Source: Terfezia claveryi (taxonomy: Eukaryota > Ascomycota > Pezizomycetes > Pezizales > Pezizaceae). From it: a stretch of 64,000 nucleotides of DNA. A program made the translations under genes and the position numbers. This document shows, piece by piece, positions 1-11,309 of this stretch (position 1 is its first letter; each line of letters starts with the position of its first letter). The notes beneath the pieces were generated by a model, which was given only the letters and a program-made list of their open reading frames with translations, ran no database searches and was not told the origin of the DNA. The stretch is from positions 1 through 64,000 of the forward strand of contig WHUX01000243.1 of assembly GCA_015179025.1 (NCBI GenBank), in the 5' to 3' direction.

Positions 1-867
1 ACTATAGCTATAGAATGCAGCAACAGTACCTCTTCTAGCCCAAGTAGAACTACTAGCTCATCTTTGAATTCTGTAATATTAAATTATTATAATGACTAAA
101 ATATTATTCTGTATACTGGGGTGTAAAATCCACTTTTCTTATACTATATTACTTACTAGGATCTGAATCAGATTTATAAGTAATTTAGTACTACTAATGT
201 TAAGGCTTAGGTAAGGGACCTACCTCTTTGAGGGCTAATACCAATACTCTACTACAACACTAACTGATATGGCCTGATCAACCATGCAAATAGAGTAGTA
301 CAGATAAAGAGATTGGCATATTGAAGTGTGTAGCCTCTGACATCAGATCTCATGCATGTATTTTTCTTCTTGTTTCTATTATATTCTATTGTATATCATT
401 CCTGTATCGTTATTGGATATATTCAAGTTATTTCCTGTTTGTTAGCCTGACTGCAAAGCGTTGTAGTTCAGGCTGCCTAACCAATATATGTCAGATTGCA
501 ATGTTCCTAATTGGGAAGCGTCTTCCTATTTAGGTAACAACCTGACATCAATGCTACTAAGCTGTTATAGGAAGCATCGTCCAGATCTGATTATTCGTTA
601 TCAGATCTAAGCTTCTATATAACCCACTGCTTTCACATAGTTAATACAATAAGACCCAAGCAGTGTTCTAAGTCTCATATAGCTTTACTCTCATTGAGTC
701 TACTTTGTACCCGAGTTATTACTGCGTTTATATTTATACTTATTACTGACAACTTCTTTATACCTCTTCTACCAACTTATATATTTGTAGTTATAGCCCG
801 CCTGTAACATTACACCACTTCTCTATACACCTCTATAGACACTAATACCTCACAATCTCCTACAACC
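1..867. other. AT-rich intergenic or repeat flank, no gene
   Basis: No open frame here resembles a protein. The sequence is AT-rich and lies directly upstream of a degenerate gag frame, so it may include the worn LTR and leader of that element. I could not define LTR ends. Confidence 0.4.
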
Positions 868-2140
868 ATGTCGATGTTGAGAGGATTACTTGGTAAAGCC
901 TCTGATGAACCTATGGCTGACACTGACAATGATAGCATTATTCAGGTACAGCAACGAGCTGAACAATTTATTGAGCAATACTATGCTCCCTTATCTCAGG
1001 TTCTACAGTTTCAGAAACATTGAAGTACCCCCTATCAATAAATAGGACTCGGATCAATATCCTCCTCCTCTCTAGAACCTATTATATAATCAGTCACTCC
1101 ATCGGTAGCTCCATCTATCAACTTAGGACTCTCTACTAAAGGCAAGCTACCAGCAGCTTATCACCAAACTCCAGTGGATCCTGAATATGCTGCTATGAAG
1201 GTACAGGTCCAGCAACTAGAAGCAGAAAAGCAAGCCGCACTTGCACAAGTGTAGCAGCTACAATAGACACAGACAGCACATACTAAATTTATTCAGTGAA
1301 GCACAGCAGACATTCAAAATACAGCTAATGCTGCTGCCAACAAGCATGTACAACTATCAAACGATATGCAAAGTGCACTCTTACAGATCTAGAACCTTAT
1401 TATTTCTGGACAAACAAACCAGACAAAAGAATTCCAGACAATTCACTATAACCTCTGATATCTCAAGAGACAAGCTGACTTTTATAATGACCAATACCAG
1501 CAATAGTTTGTTAGTATTGAAGGACAAATTAGTAGTATGAAAGGACAATTTACTAACTTTCAAGACCGACTTAAAAGGGTAGAATGTCGAGTATAGGCTC
1601 CTCAGCTTATATATCCTCCAGCGAATACAGTATAGAGACTCGAGCAAGCAACAGGAGATATACCACCTCCTCTACCACTAGTAGAACAACGATGACCCAG
1701 AGATCCCACCCCTCCACTACTACCTCCAGTAGGACTTAGGATCTTCGAAGATAAGCAAATAGCAGGCAAAGCACCACCTCCAAATAAATTCAAGGAGGAC
1801 TGAACACATCTGGAAGGCTAGATCTTTCAAATGGATGATTATTTTCTTAATGAAGAGAGTATAACTGTCATGCCCAAATGCATCAAGGAATATGGAGGCA
1901 AAAATGGCGGAGCTCAGACTAGAATATCAGCAACAATCCAATGAGCTCAACGAGCGAGTTGCTGGTGTCGATCTAGAGCAGAAAAAGCTCCAGGAGCATG
2001 TATCTAGAGTCAATGAAGAGCAAGTAAGGATTAAAGAGCATGTATTGGGTGTCGAACAAGCGCAGGAAAAGAACTTTCTCACACTGAAGCAGCATGGTTG
2101 TGAAATTATAGCACTATATCTATACGCTCTGCTCCTATAG
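868..2140 (+). pseudogene. Decayed Ty3/gypsy-like gag relic
   Basis: From the ATG at 868 a single reading frame can be followed for about 1 kb, but TAG, TAA and TGA codons interrupt it repeatedly. Many of these fit CAG-to-TAG, CAA-to-TAA or TGG-to-TAG changes, which is the RIP pattern. The frame encodes a Gln-rich coiled-coil region, then a proline-rich segment, then at about 1780-1860 a stretch containing the motif FQMDDYFLNE, which resembles the start of the capsid-like domain of gypsy Gag. A 249-nt open coiled-coil segment (1892-2140) follows in another frame. No protease, reverse transcriptase or integrase was recognised downstream. The gag identity rests on pattern likeness only. Confidence 0.5.
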
Positions 2141-2696
2141 GTTGGATTGGAATTACAGAGAGTTGAGGGTAAGGTAAGATAGTGGAAATAGTCCTTTGTG
2201 ATCATCAATAGTTACTGTGGAATATACAAATGTGTGGAAGAGCTGATGCCCATAAAAGGCCTTGATATATCCCTTAACCAACCGAAAGGCATGAAATAGC
2301 TATGGTCAATTGGAGATCCGTTGCAGTCCCGGCCTCCTGGCAGTTAATTGCTCATTGTATTGATTCCGCTGCTGATCACCTGTACCCCTGGGAGTCCACA
2401 CCTTCACCAATCGATTTGTTACCAACTCGGTATTGATGGCAGATACAATAGACTAGGTAGTAGGCCCCAATTTCTGGGCCCAACGTGTTAAGTTTGGACC
2501 CGGAGAAGGTCTCCTCCATATGACCTGTTGTGAATAACTCTCGCTAGTACCTATGAAGGGTCACGGGAGTAAGCAACCAAAAGAAGGCAATTGGGAATGC
2601 AGGGAGTAATGCAGGGATCCCTAATCGGGGCAATTGGGAAAAGACTGCGAAGGATAAAAGAGCCGGAAAGTACACAGGAAAACATCTCTGAGGAAG
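2141..2696. other. Repeat-derived sequence without recognisable gene
   Basis: Nothing coding is recognisable. The stretch joins the gag relic to an inverted repeat and is probably transposon debris. Confidence 0.3.
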
Positions 2697-3036
2697 AGAA
2701 CACAAGGACCATAGCAAATAAGTCTATAGCGATACCTTTGATAGCTCTCCACTTTGAATATACACACACTCTTCTCTCTCAAGATTCCTCGCTCATATAA
2801 CCTCGTAATCTTACATGACCGTCATCCCAACATTTCTGCAGGGCTCTGGTGAATGCCTGGCGGCCTTGGGCTGAGACCAGTGGGGTGTTTGGGTCCAGTA
2901 AGCCATCGATTGCCAACTTTGTAAGATTACGAGGTATATGAGCGAGGAATCTTGAGAGAGAAGAGTTGTGTATATTCAAAGTGGAGAGCTATCAAAGGTA
3001 TCGCTATAGACTTATTTGCTATGGTCCTTGTGTTCT
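2697..3036. repeat. Inverted repeat, arms of about 117 bp
   Basis: The left arm (about 2697-2814) and right arm (about 2921-3036) are near-perfect reverse complements separated by about 106 bp. The inner end of the right arm starts GTAAGATTACGAGG and the left arm contains its complement. Open frames across it are by-products of the symmetry. It could be two LTR or terminal-repeat fragments in opposite orientation, or a small foldback element. Confidence 0.75.
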
Positions 3037-3171
3037 GTCTCTTCTACATGAACGCAGTCTTTTGCTGCTTATATATACCGCCCTTATCCATCACTTTCCT
3101 GCTCGGGGATCCCTGCTAACCCTTGCTTGCCATCACTTTCCTTCTAGAGACTGGCGAGAGTATTTCCTACA

Positions 3172-3570
3172 AGCTTGTGTATCAGTTTTTCTATCGTGTC
3201 TTCCTGTAGATCTAAGCGCTCTAAACACACCCTCAGAGTAGGCTTAGACTCCCTAAGGTCGAACCGTTGTGGGTTTGGGAGTTCGCTGATTAGAGCGAGA
3301 TTCGTAGGCACCGCAATAGTAGGTAGATACGAGTCCGTTGTATAAGTCTAGTAAGCGTCGATTGCCAGCTTGTATATCAGATTTGCTATCGTGTCTTCCT
3401 GTAATCTAAGCGCTCTAAACACACCCTCAGAGTAGGCCTAGACTCCTTAAGGTCGAACCGTTGTGGGTTTGTAGTCTGGTTGGTGGGTTTGGGAGTTCGC
3501 TGATTAGAGCGCGATTCGTAGGCATTGCAATAGTGGGTAGATACGAGTCCGCTGTATATAAGTACTAAAA
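3172..3570 (+). repeat. Tandem duplication of a ~196-bp unit
   Basis: Copy 1 (about 3172-3353) and copy 2 (about 3368-3570) share most of their sequence, including TAAGCGCTCTAAACACACCC and GGTCGAACCGTTGTGGGTTT. Copy 2 carries a short extra segment near 3473 that includes GTCTGGTTGG. Each copy is preceded by a variant of the phrase TCGATTGCCA, which also occurs in the spacer of the neighbouring inverted repeat. This suggests one larger, worn repeat family. Confidence 0.75.
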
Positions 3571-5821
3571 TCTACATATCATATCTGCTCACAAGCCTTA
3601 AACCACAAGGTACTAACCTGAGTTCGACCCACAGTGCCTACTAACTAACACTCGATAAGTCCGCGGATACGGCTGGTGATGGCCTCTACGATAACTACGA
3701 GGGTCTGATCGAGACTAGGTGATGGCAATGCTGTGAGGCCAGTGTTTGATGCTGAATTGGCTGGAACCCCAAATACTGGTTCCAGCGACCAGTGTTTATG
3801 GAGAGTGTGTGTTGGCTGAGCAAGTGGTGCAGATAGTGATAGCAACGACTGCAAGACTGTACTAGGCTTTACCCTACTCACGTCTAGTAGAAAAGAGAGT
3901 ATCAACACAGCCACACTAAGAGCAGGTGACTGGTAACCAGGAACCACAATTCAAATCCGGTCGCGCAAGAGGCCAAGGATGGTGAATGATAGTCTAGTTG
4001 TGTAAATGAATCCGCGGGATCATGAGCAACAAGCTCATGCGTACTGTAACAAGCCAGACGACTACTGTAAATCACCATTGACCGACAGTCATCCCACTCT
4101 TGCCTGGCGGGTGATGAAATTGAGAGTAAGACCTATTGCCAGATCCTCGATATGCGGTAGGTACTTTCTCTTACCGGCCCACAACACGATCTTTTGCTGT
4201 CCCCATTCCCTTCGTTCCACTGTACACTCATCTCCCTTTACACCCAATACTTGTAGTCTCCATGGTCTGATAGTCTTGTTTACCCTGAAGGATTCCCAAG
4301 CCTACCAAATCAACCCTTCCCCCCACCAGTTACCCTGAACTCATGGCGAGCTGCTCCCTGGCTCAATCAACTGCAGTCGAACTATTATAAACAAGGGCTA
4401 CAACAACAGGCTCGCCACACTACTGTACAAGCACAAAATGCATCGAGACACTTCGGCAAATCAAACAAAGCACCGAATACCACCCCAAAGGCTAAGCACA
4501 CACCGCGAGCGGCGCCAACGCATTACCGGTAGAGAAGGCCGCGTCCAACAACCGGAGACTCACTTAGGCGAAAGGTTTTCTCGCTGTAGAAAAGAGTCAT
4601 GGCAACTCTAAGCAGCGCTTGTAAAACCAGTACAGTAGGACTGAGTAGATCTCTGGGATTCGTAATAGTTTCAGTTGTTTCCCATTCTTGGATTGCAATA
4701 TTTCGGGGGCTTGCTCGGACATCCTATGTTTTGTTTTCTACCCTATTCATTTATACTATTAATCTAGTATTCCCAACGAGACCTCCGGTAGAGAACTCAC
4801 CCTCTTAAATACCCTAAGTACCCTTACAAATGAATATTTGTGTTGTGTTGTGATGTGGTGTGTTATACGGATGTATGTTTGTTGTGTTACCAAACCACGA
4901 CAACACCCAGATGGCGATACTCCCTTCATATACGAGAGATATCATTTGTAATTTGCCATCCCACCCAAATATGTCTAAGTAGACCTCCCTACATTTGCCC
5001 TGTTCTGGTAAAGTAATTATAATTAACTCAAAGTGGATAAAAGAAATGAGTACAGAATCAATGGTAGTACATAAGAACATCCCAACGAGTGAACTCAAGA
5101 ACTGTACCGAACGTATCAATACTCACCGCCTTACTGACATCAGTACTCATGACTATCGACTTCAAGCCCAGGCGCATGCTCCTTGCAGTTTCGTCACCTC
5201 CTTTTGACTTTCTTAGTGGCTGGGTTGAATTTCGGATCATCTGCTAGGTTAATTAAAAAGGACATTGTTTTCCACCAGCATGTAATGTAATTGTTACTGG
5301 TCCCAAAGTAATTGAATGTAGTGATGTATATTGGTGGATATTGCTGGTGTTTATTTAGCTCAGTTTATTTACATAAGTACCTAGTCTTTGTCGCTAAAAT
5401 AGTTGCTACTTAACTAGTGTATAATATAGCATTGCGTTGAAACGCGTCAAAAAAAAAAGAAATAAAAGGTTTGTTCCAGAACCCCCGTTAGGCGGGGCTG
5501 TTCGAAGCCGTTGACGATGGGTAACCGCCTGTGGCTGGTTTGCATGTACGCAGTGTGGCGTCGTAGTATTTCAAATTGAGACGCGAACTTTAAGACTTTC
5601 CCCGTTATGTAAGCGATAGTCGTCCTGACTTGAACTTAACGTTCAATTGTAGCTCTGTTTGCGCGAATCCCCACCATACTGAGCGGCCTCGACAGCGGAT
5701 TCGGGCTCATCAGCAGCCATTCTTCGATATTCCACAATTACAAACACACCCCAGACGTAATATTCCGCTATTTAATGCGTCGCTAGCCCCTATTCTCTCT
5801 AGGCTAACTTCCCACCTTTCG
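3571..5821. other. Intergenic, worn repeats, no supported gene
   Basis: Short open frames occur on both strands but none resembles a known protein or shows introns. The first kilobase looks like decayed repeat DNA. The last 400 bp, containing an A-rich run at about 5451-5470, should hold the promoter and 5' leader of the following PHD-finger gene. Confidence 0.4.
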
Positions 5822-8800
5822 ATGGCGCCTGCACTCAACACCCACCGTAGGCCGTTCAACACCCGTGGCCGTGGTCGTGGCCGTGGGCGTCCTCGCCTAT
5901 ATGGCCGTGGAGGATCAATGATGGGCTCACGAACTAACTACAAACCTTCTACAAAACAGCAGTCAACCAATGGTATCGAACAGTCGTCGACGCCCTCTCG
6001 AAGAGGTAGAGGCCGGAAACCCATAAACGAGGAAAGGAGGATTTCCGGGCCGACATTCATAAGAGACATTTCTGCTATTATGGGTGATCCTACTGCCCCA
6101 GGATACAAGCCGAGGGAGGAGCGGAGTTACCTGGAGTTTCACCCCGACCTCGATGTGGGGATGGTGTTACGAGTGATGAGTGCGGAAGATGTGGATGGGG
6201 TTACATATCAGCCACCTAACCTTCCTTCTACTGAGACCAACCAAAACACACAAGATACTTCTGTAGCATCTCAGCTGGAGGGTGCACACACGATGCTACC
6301 CATTCGAACAGCTTCCGATCCCCAACCCCCCCCCCGACCGTAGGCCTAGAGAATGCACCATTACTCTTTGACAGTGATGACCTCGTTGTTTCAGACTTAC
6401 TTCCACCTCCAGTTACTCCAGCGAGCCGCCCCAGTAGATCAACTGCCGCCAGCGGCCGTCGAGGTGGGCCAGGACGGCCCCCTAAGACACCCAAACCTCC
6501 GCCACTGAAACCACAAGCAGAGGTGTTAAATCTCCTGAAACCTTCATACCGGCTTCGGCCTAATCCCAACTTCTCTTTCAACCACGGCATCGCAAATTCC
6601 GTATCCTTTTCATCGACTTCTCAGCAAATTTCAGGGGCTATCGATGGGGTAATGCGCGCACCCATGCATCAGCAGCATCGTACCCCAAAGACTATGGCCA
6701 ATGTCGGCTATCAAGAGAAGGAGTCTTGGTCGAGGCCAAAGAATATGATCAGGGATGTGGGTGGTTTTTATGGAGACGACCTGAGTACATCTGCTGTCAT
6801 TATCAAAGGTGACAAGAAAGAAGACGGTTCTTCTACAGTCCCTGGTGTGGCCTTCGCAGGGGAAGGTTCAGGGGTGGGTGTTGGCTTTGGTGCCGAAGGG
6901 GAAAGAGTTGAATACGATATGGACGAGCAAGGTTTGCACAACCCTCAATGCCATGCATTAAACATACTTTCTAATTTATTACAGATGATAAATGGCTCAC
7001 CGAGCTCAATGCTAATCGTCGCCTGCTCGAGGTTGAGTCAATCTCACGAGAAATTTTTGAGATTACCATGACCAAAATTGAGAAAGAATGGTGTTCCCTG
7101 GAGAAGCAAATTCCAAAGAAACCGCCGGGCCCCAAAACACCGCACCCCGGACATTCTCACAGGAATGGAAACGATGGGGATGAAGAGGGGGCAGAAGATA
7201 GTAAATGTGCTATCTGTGACGATGGTGAATGTGAAAACAGCAATGCTATTGTTTTCTGTGACGGATGCGACCTTGCCGTTCATCAGGGTAAGTTTGACAT
7301 CCTCACAGTAAAGCTTTGAGAGTCCTAGAAGTAATCAGTTTTTTGCTAGATTGTTACGGAGTGCCTTACATTCCCGAAGGGCAATGGCTGTGCCGAAAGT
7401 GTTTGAATAGCCCGAGACAAGTTGTGGTATGTTTGATCATTTCCTGCGACGCTGCTTCTCTAATTATTCGTCTAGAATTGCATTCTGTGTCCCAACATGG
7501 ATGGTGCCTTCAAACAAACAGTTACCAACGCCTGGGCGCACCTTCTTTGTGCTATGTGGATACCGGAGGTTGTTATTGGTAACCAATCGTTCATGGAGCC
7601 AATTGATGGCATTGAAGATATACCTAAGCAGAGATGGAAATTAGTATTAATCCCATATAAGCCGCATAATGAGTTTTAACTAATATGAAGCGTAGACTTG
7701 CTATATTTGCCGGCAACGAATGGGGGCCTGTATTCAATGCAGTAACAAGAACTGTTTTGTTGCTTTCCATGTCACTTGTGCTCGGAGGGCGAGACTGTTT
7801 CTGAAGATGAAGAGTTCCGGAGGTGGTCTGGAGTTCAATAATCTTAAAGGTTTTTGTGACAGACATGTGCCCACAGACTGGCGACGGGAGAATGACGTTG
7901 AGAATGCAATCCTTGATGCTCAAGAATTTTATGCAGCCTCATTGTCTGATTCAATGTGGCGTGAAAGCCAGCTGTCTGGACTGGAGAAGGAGCCTGAATC
8001 TCAGCAATATGACCACCACGAGCTTACTCCTGCGAACGGCGAATCTAGCAGCATGACAGTCATCAGCGGAGTGCATCAAGGCAGTCCTTCGGCTCTTGCC
8101 GGTGCCCGACGTAGGAAGACTCAGCTAGTGCAGAATAAAGTTGTTTGGAAATTACCCTCAGGAGCCCCTGTTATCCCACAAATAGTTTTCAATGCTGTTT
8201 GTGATTCAATTGCTAGGTTCGGAGTGCGCAAGCGCAAAGAATACGTTGCCGAAGTTTGCAAGTATTGGACACTCAAACGAGAGGCACGGCGAGGGGCGGC
8301 CTTGATTAAAAGGTTACAACTCCCAGAATCAAGCAGCGAACTGACGCGGAGAAACTGGAAAGCCATTAGTCAAGGCAGGAAGAAACTACTAGGGCGGGTG
8401 GCTTTTGCTACAGAGCTGAGGAGAGATGTTGAGCAATTGAGATTGTTGGCTGATGAAGTTAAGAGGCGGGAGAGGGAGAAATTGAGGATTGCTGGGATGA
8501 TGCGGGACTACGTTGAGAAGGTGTATTTCCCAGAGGTGCCGCTGATGCAGCCAATATTCGAAAAAGCACAATCGTCTGTTCCCCCATCAGCTTACTGTAA
8601 GCATAAAGTTACTGACAAGAAATATCCATTTAGGCTTGATAAAGGAGATCATTTCAAGTTAGGATTTAGCATCCTTGGGAGTCGTCTTCATGACAAGATA
8701 TATTTTACCATAGATGCCTTCTATAATGATCTCACAGCCATGCTGCAATCGCGGCCGCTTGATCCGAAATTTGCCTACTCCTTCCCACCAGAATATGGTA

Positions 8801-10581
8801 TAGCAGCACCGAGCTTTAAACCCCTCATTGGTCGACTTCCTTCAACCGACGATGACGATAACACCAGCGATGTTCAAGCCCTGCGAACTGCGAACAGAAT
8901 TCTGAAGATGATTGCGCCATTTGTGGAGGAGGCTAAGAAGAAAGAAGACGACTTAAGGGCGAACCCATACGCAGTAGCAGCGAAGGAGCTTGAAGACCGT
9001 TTGGAGAAGGAAAGGGGAAAGGTCAGGACAGGAAGCAGGACACCAATTTCTCCAATAACGACAAATTTACTTGCGGATAAGATGGAAGTGGACGTTGATG
9101 TAAAGGACGAAACACGCTCTGACCAGGGAGTGATGGTGGCCCCTCTGCCAAAGAAGAATGAAGGAGGGGCACAGGATGACGAGACAATGGATGTGGATGC
9201 TGAAGCGGACGAAGACCTAGACGCAGATGGAGAGTATGAAGTGGATGATATTTCCCTGCTGCAGCCCATACCAGACGGCAGGACCACAAATTCCACCGTT
9301 TTATATTCAGGTCAGCAAGGAGTGCAAGCTTCTATAACAAACGGCAATTCTGACACTTTACTCGACATTGCTAATCATACCGGTTCGAAACCCGAGTCTG
9401 TGGCTAACCCTGCTGTGTTGCTCAACTCAGCCGCAACAGTCACTGTTCCTTTCCCTCAAGGGTCGCCCAGTTTTGCTCAATCTCCAAATCCTAAGGCGAC
9501 TGCACCCTGTAGCTTTCCTACATTATCTGCTGCTCATTGGAATGGCAAACATCCGCCGTGGTATCTCCAAGAATTCGATCCTAAAGGCCTAGTCCTCCAC
9601 GAAGAGAGGTGGCTAGGTAGGGATATTGCGAGAGAGTCTAGCCCATTAAGCGAGCTGAGTGAGGATGAAATGCTGGGGCTTGTGGGTGAAGTTGGGGATG
9701 AAAACAACGCTGGGCACGCTCGCCTACCCGGTTCACTACTCGCGGTGCCTGCTGAAAATGGTAACTTGGGTATAGGGGTTATACAGGACAATACTTTGAC
9801 GAGAGATATCCTCGAATCAAATAGGCCAGCCCGAGCAGAAAGTAGTTCACTCGGGCGCAGCAGACTATACAGGGGAAAATTTCGTCGTGGGAGGTTTCGA
9901 GGAAGGGGGAGAGGAAAGGGTGTAGCATCACGAGGAGGAAGCCGTGCAGCGGAGATTGAAGTAGATGGTGATGCCGAAGACTTTCAGGGAGCGGAAATTA
10001 TAGACGATGTGGTGCTCGTGATTGATGAGCAGCCGAGGACGGAGATGATAGACCCACCAAAAAACACTTCCTCCAGTGCCCAAACTGATTTAAAAGCTGA
10101 GCCTGCTGCAAAAGAAAACATAAGTACGGAGCTTGACCAAATTCCACCGGCGGATGGTAATGGGAATGACGACATGGACATTGATACACCCCAGCTGCCG
10201 TCTCTTCCAACTCAGCAATCTCCAGAAGATATACCACAGACACCTCGAACCTCTTCTCTATCGCCCCTGACCTCAGTCGTCGCAGATTTTGACTCTAGCC
10301 CCCTCTCCAATCCGCCCACCCGTCTATCACAGCGAGACCAATCTCCATCCCGATACAGACGCACTAGTGCTGGGTCGCACGACACCGGAAAAGCTGAAGA
10401 TTACCATGAAGATGAAGAAGGGTCTATTCAAAATCATTCCAATCCAAATACCCCGCACAAAAGATCACGAAAGAACATGGTGTTTGCACGGCAAAGTAAT
10501 GGCAGGTTTGGTAGCAATAAAGGGGGGGCAGTTGTAGCTTCATCGTCGGTGAAGAAGAAGAGGTCGAAGAGGTGGATATAA
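5822..10581 (+). CDS. nto1: NuA3 histone acetyltransferase subunit NTO1 (PHD/extended PHD protein)
   Basis: Product: a nuclear BRPF/NTO1-type scaffold of the NuA3 histone H3 acetyltransferase, about 1514 residues. Proposed exons are 5822-6931, 6985-7287, 7350-7426, 7476-7643 and 7696-10581; the four introns are 49-62 nt with consensus ends. The N-terminus has three AT-hook-like motifs ([24 protein letters not shown]). A PHD finger follows ([20 protein letters not shown], ending LCRKC), then an extended PHD zinc knuckle and finger ([12 protein letters not shown], then [15 protein letters not shown] and FHVTCARRA). The C-terminal third is acidic and low-complexity, with an Arg/Gly patch near 9880-9930. 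The start is the ATG giving MAPALNT; an upstream in-frame ATG at 5630 is less likely. Exon 1 needs +1 nt at the C10 run 6326-6335, after which the whole CDS is divisible by three. A clear bromodomain was not seen. NTO1 is inferred from domain order. Confidence 0.85.
6326..6335 (+). other. C10 homopolymer at an apparent -1 frameshift in nto1
   Basis: The upstream frame stops at 6343, while the downstream frame stays open and carries the rest of the conserved protein. The two overlap at this C run and fuse cleanly if one C is added. An alternative is an intron of about 86 nt from the GT at 6263 to the AG at 6348, but its donor is poor. Confidence 0.7.
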
Positions 10582-11309
10582 TCATGTACATCTTTATCAA
10601 GGAGTTAAAATCAGCGGGGTGTGTTTTTACCTGGGTCTTCATTTTCCTCCAGTCCATTTTTTATGGGTATGCCTCGAGTTCCTGTTAGTTTAGGCTGTAT
10701 CTGTATCATAGTAACATAGCTGATATTTCTGACCTTGAATTGGAAGCTAGAATTTAATGGAGCCTGTATATGATGGGGAAGCATATGACAAAGAAAGTGT
10801 ATAGGTCATGAATTTCCTTCGTTTAATACCAAAACTACTGTTCAAACATTGTTACCCCGAACTGATATGTTGATGTGATTCTTCGAGGGCTGTACTACAA
10901 GGAAACTTCGAACAAGACAAGTTAGGCATAAAAGTTAGCAAACAAGTGCATAAAGTTAGCAATAAACCTTGTAATGCAAACCTGCGCCCAAGGGATCCAT
11001 TATCAGTCATGACACTTTTTTTTTCCGTGCTATGGTCAAGTTTCTTCTATTTGTGGCTGTGAAGTTTGTAACCCTGAGCGGGGCGGTTTCTATCATCAGA
11101 AGGCCCTTCAGTCTGCCCTCGGAGTTCAGGGCCCCAGAATTCGGGCGAAACACTGCCATAATTATTATATATTATTGAATACCATACTATCAAAGACGTT
11201 GTATTACCGGTCCCAATCGCATGCTTATAACGGGAGTTGACCTACTTATTCTCATATTATAGTTCCGCAGCCTCGTCCAAGTCCGCACCACCCTGCTAGT
11301 AATGGCAGA
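10582..11309. other. Intergenic, 3' flank of nto1
   Basis: No gene is recognisable. The first 200-300 bp should contain the nto1 3'UTR and polyadenylation site; the rest looks unremarkable. Confidence 0.4.

Noticed and set aside
3895..3976. tRNA-like tail (CTGGTAACCAG followed by TTCAAATCC and GCGCA)
   Set aside because: No matching 5' acceptor strand, D arm or 7-bp acceptor stem could be built; at best it is a tRNA-derived repeat remnant.
5630..5821. Upstream in-frame extension of nto1 from an ATG at 5630
   Set aside because: The 64 added residues are not family-like, and the ATG at 5822 begins the basic AT-hook region expected at the N-terminus. Not fully excluded.
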